NCBI GenBank assembly: GCA_002345925.1
Contig: DDWM01000059.1
Span: 1 to 46,841, forward strand
Direction: 5' to 3'
Length of the DNA: 46,841 nucleotides
Source: Actinobacteria bacterium UBA2286
Lineage (GTDB): Bacteria; Actinomycetota; Coriobacteriia; Anaerosomatales; Anaerosomataceae
Positions 44,800 to 46,841 of the stretch are shown here, one piece after another. Both the position numbers and the translations under genes were made by a program. Each line of letters opens with the position of its first letter. Position 1 is the stretch's first letter. The notes beneath the pieces are model-generated. The model was not told the origin of the DNA and ran no database searches. It worked only from the letters and a program-made list of their open reading frames with translations.

Positions 44800-45822
44800 A
44801 TGGTGAACGTGGGCGCACGACTGAAGGCTCTTGAGCGCTTCTTCATTGCCCCGCGCACGGTGGTCCTGGAGATAGTGGCGTTCCTTCTTCTTGCGCTGCT
44901 GACCCTCGTGTTCAGTATTGGGCGGGTCATCTACTCCCCGTGGTTCATCGTTGTGACCGCAGCCGGGTTCGTCTCGCTTATGATCGCAACCATCAGGATG
45001 CTGCGGCGCGACGTCCGATTGACTCGAGCTCACGGGAGACTTCGCGTTCGCGGCGGCACCGTACTTCATGTCGGGTTGCTCGGCGTCCTGGTCTTCTCGT
45101 CGGTGGCGCTGACCACGGCGAGCGAAGGCATCTACGTGCTTGTGGAGGGCCAGAGCATTCCAGCCGGGGAGTCGCCTATCACGCGGGGTAGCGGACCGCT
45201 CGCATCGGAGTTCACGTTGCCACAGTCGCTCACCTTGAACAGGGTGTCTACCTCGTGGTGGGAAGACGGATCCGTGCAGCAAATAGTAAGCGATCTATCC
45301 ATAGGTGATGACGCAAGGCGTTTTTCAGTATCCGTCAACGGCTCCCGTTCCGTGGACGGATTCCGCTACTACCAGGATCAGCGTTTCGGGCCCACCTACC
45401 TTCTCACTCTTGAGAATGCGGATGGCCGCACGATGAAACAGCGGCTGGACCTGCCGCACCCGACACCGGGATCGCCAACATACCTGGATGTCGACCTTGC
45501 TGACGGCTCCACTCTACGAGCACGCTGTCAGTCGGATATAGATCCTGAGACCACGACCCTGACCCTTAAGAAGGAGCTGGGCGGCGTAGAGTCTGAGCCT
45601 GTGGAGTTCTTGGGAACCGGGTCGCATATGTTGGTCGGCGACACGCAGGTCACTGTGGATGATGTGAGGCGCTGGACCGCTCTCATTCTGGTGAAGCAGC
45701 ACGGAGTCGGTGCGCTCTTCGTATCCTTCTTCATCGTGGGTATCGGTGCCATAATGCTGTACGCTGCACCCGTCGCCAAAGTCGGCAGTTCTCAACCAGA
45801 GGGGAAGGCTCCCCAAGAATGA
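44800..45822 (+). CDS. resB: ResB-like cytochrome c biogenesis protein (System II)
   Basis: The 340-residue protein has three N-terminal helices, a long outer domain of about 200 residues, and a final helix (VGALFVSFFIVGIGAIMLY). This is the ResB/Ccs1 layout, though shorter than the usual 450-550 residues. Family-like elements are RLKALERFFIAPRTVVLEI at the start, VLHVGLLGVLVFSS with a conserved His, and GFRYYQDQRFGP. ResB with CcsA brings heme outside and ligates it to CXXCH apocytochromes. It follows the 19-heme gene by 19 bases and overlaps ccsA by 4, so supply and maturation are probably co-transcribed. Confidence 0.85.
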   Translation: MVNVGARLKALERFFIAPRTVVLEIVAFLLLALLTLVFSIGRVIYSPWFIVVTAAGFVSLMIATIRMLRRDVRLTRAHGRLRVRGGTVLHVGLLGVLVFSSVALTTASEGIYVLVEGQSIPAGESPITRGSGPLASEFTLPQSLTLNRVSTSWWEDGSVQQIVSDLSIGDDARRFSVSVNGSRSVDGFRYYQDQRFGPTYLLTLENADGRTMKQRLDLPHPTPGSPTYLDVDLADGSTLRARCQSDIDPETTTLTLKKELGGVESEPVEFLGTGSHMLVGDTQVTVDDVRRWTALILVKQHGVGALFVSFFIVGIGAIMLYAAPVAKVGSSQPEGKAPQE

Positions 45823-46643
45823 CGATGACGCTGCTCGAGCTAGATCCAAGACTCCACCTGATCGCTATCGTGCTGTACGCCGTGGCGTCCGGCGCGGGGC
45901 TTCTCGGCGCGTTCCTCGGCAAGCCGTTGGTCAGTAAGGTCGCCTCGGGCAGTGCTGTTCTTGGTCTGATCGCACACTTGTCGGCCATCGGGGTACGGTG
46001 GGTCGCGCTTGGGCATGGTCCCTTCATCACCAAGTACGAGAACCTGTCCTCCTACGCGCTGGCGACGGTGCTACTCGCGCTAGGGGCATCGGTGATCAAA
46101 ACAGTGCGTGGCCGAGGAATCGATGTCTTGCTGTATCCGATCGCACTCATGCTCATGGCGATAGGGCTCTACACGGGTCCTGAAGTCGCGACACTGCCTC
46201 CCACATTCAGCGGCACATGGCTGGTTCTTCACGTGTGCTTCTACTTCGTGGCTTTCGCTGCTGCCGCTGCCTGCCTCTCGGCATCAGGACTGGTACTGCT
46301 CTCTCCACGCACCCTGGGTAGGCTGCCATCCGATCCGGTCTGGCTGGACGCCATCGCGTACCGCTTCGGCGGTATTGCATTCGCCTTCTGGGGGATTGGC
46401 ATGCTGACTGGCTCCGTTTGGGCCTATTACTCATGGGGCCGGTTCTGGGGATGGGATCCTGTGGAGACCTGGTCGCTCGTGACGTGGCTGGCGTTCGGCA
46501 TATACCTTCATGCGCGTCGCTTCTACAGGCTTAGCGGAAAACGCGCTGCCACGCTGCTCATCGTCTGCGTCGTTCTCGCGTTCTGGTCGCTCTTCGGCAC
46601 ATCGATACTTACGGACTCAATCCATGCCGTGTATTTCCAATAG
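45819..46643 (+). CDS. ccsA: CcsA/ResC-like cytochrome c assembly protein
   Basis: The 274-residue protein has about eight helices and the tryptophan-rich heme-handling signature WAYYSWGRFWGWDPVETWSL near residue 205. External-His candidates lie in GTWLVLHVCFYF and in the C-terminal ILTDSIHAVYF. It presents heme to ResB for attachment to apocytochromes. ATG 45819 overlaps the resB stop. Its own last 20 bases overlap the lipoprotein gene that follows. Confidence 0.93.
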   Translation: MTMTLLELDPRLHLIAIVLYAVASGAGLLGAFLGKPLVSKVASGSAVLGLIAHLSAIGVRWVALGHGPFITKYENLSSYALATVLLALGASVIKTVRGRGIDVLLYPIALMLMAIGLYTGPEVATLPPTFSGTWLVLHVCFYFVAFAAAAACLSASGLVLLSPRTLGRLPSDPVWLDAIAYRFGGIAFAFWGIGMLTGSVWAYYSWGRFWGWDPVETWSLVTWLAFGIYLHARRFYRLSGKRAATLLIVCVVLAFWSLFGTSILTDSIHAVYFQ

Positions 46644-46841
46644 GCTCGCGCGTCTGCTGGTTGCCTTGCTCGTAGCGGTGCTCGCTGCGGGCTGTAGTGG
46701 CAATTCTGAATCCGGCCGAGTCGAGACGACGATCCGGGAGTACAACAGGCAGCTTGCCAGGGCATTCGCCCAGAACGACATGAACGCTCTCAGCTCGGTC
46801 GCGACCCACGATCAGGCCTACACCGAGTTCTATCAGATGGC
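46624..46841 (+). CDS. Putative lipoprotein, N-terminal part
   Basis: The reading frame is open from ATG 46624 to the window end and gives 72 residues. The N-terminus is a lipoprotein signal: ARLLVALLVAVLAAGCSGN, with lipobox LAAGC. The mature part (EYNRQLARAFAQNDMNALSS) is helical and polar, with no heme motif so far. It starts inside ccsA, 20 bases before its stop, suggesting translational coupling. It may be an accessory factor of the cytochrome assembly or conduit; I do not recognise the family, although an NTF2-like small domain is possible. Confidence 0.7.
   Translation, partial: MPCISNRLARLLVALLVAVLAAGCSGNSESGRVETTIREYNRQLARAFAQNDMNALSSVATHDQAYTEFYQM

Overview
The window reads as a piece of chromosome from a high-GC, anaerobic, probably actinobacterial organism. 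GTG starts and ATGA stop-start overlaps are common. Heme appears to be made by the siroheme-dependent route, cytochromes c are matured by ResB/CcsA (System II), there is a Rex redox repressor, and exported multiheme cytochromes are abundant. This combination fits an uncultured Coriobacteriia-type lineage, but that placement is inference. I see no tRNA, rRNA, CRISPR array, insertion sequence or phage gene, and no gene-free gap longer than about 200 bases.

Region 1 (1-6963) is heme synthesis around a lipid-sugar module. It opens with the C-terminus of a radical SAM/SPASM heme-pathway enzyme and a fused AhbA-AhbB siroheme decarboxylase. A compact set follows: DPM1/ArnC-like GT2, two ArnE/ArnF-like small membrane proteins, WecB, and an ArnT-like GT39 membrane transferase. 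hemL closes the region.

Region 2 (7055-33025, plus the ligase to 35154) is a large surface-polysaccharide locus. It holds galU; a CDP-3,6-dideoxyhexose set in the order rfbF-rfbG-rfbH followed by a YerE-like ThDP enzyme and a YerF-like reductase (predicted CDP-yersiniose route); a UDP-L-FucNAc/L-QuiNAc trio on the minus strand; and manC plus a phosphohexomutase for GDP-mannose. It also has a Wzx flippase, two FkbM methyltransferases, an acyltransferase, several GT2/GT4 and one GT10 transferase, a polyprenyl-phosphate sugar-1-phosphate transferase, and an O-antigen-ligase/polymerase fused to TPRs. Minus-strand blocks are spliced into the plus-strand cluster with 12-14 base tail-to-tail overlaps.

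Region 3 (35171-46841) is a redox/electron-transfer locus that follows the ligase by only 16 bases. It runs rex, anchored TPR protein, anchored six-bladed NHL propeller, anchored cytochrome with 15 heme sites, NapC-like cytochrome with 12 sites, second NHL propeller, exported 19-heme cytochrome, resB, ccsA, and the start of a lipoprotein. The three cytochromes carry 46 potential heme sites, two of them the unusual CX3CH form. My reading is a menaquinol-to-surface electron conduit with its own maturation genes, placed beside the polysaccharide that may form or anchor its outer matrix. This joined locus is the most interesting part of the window.
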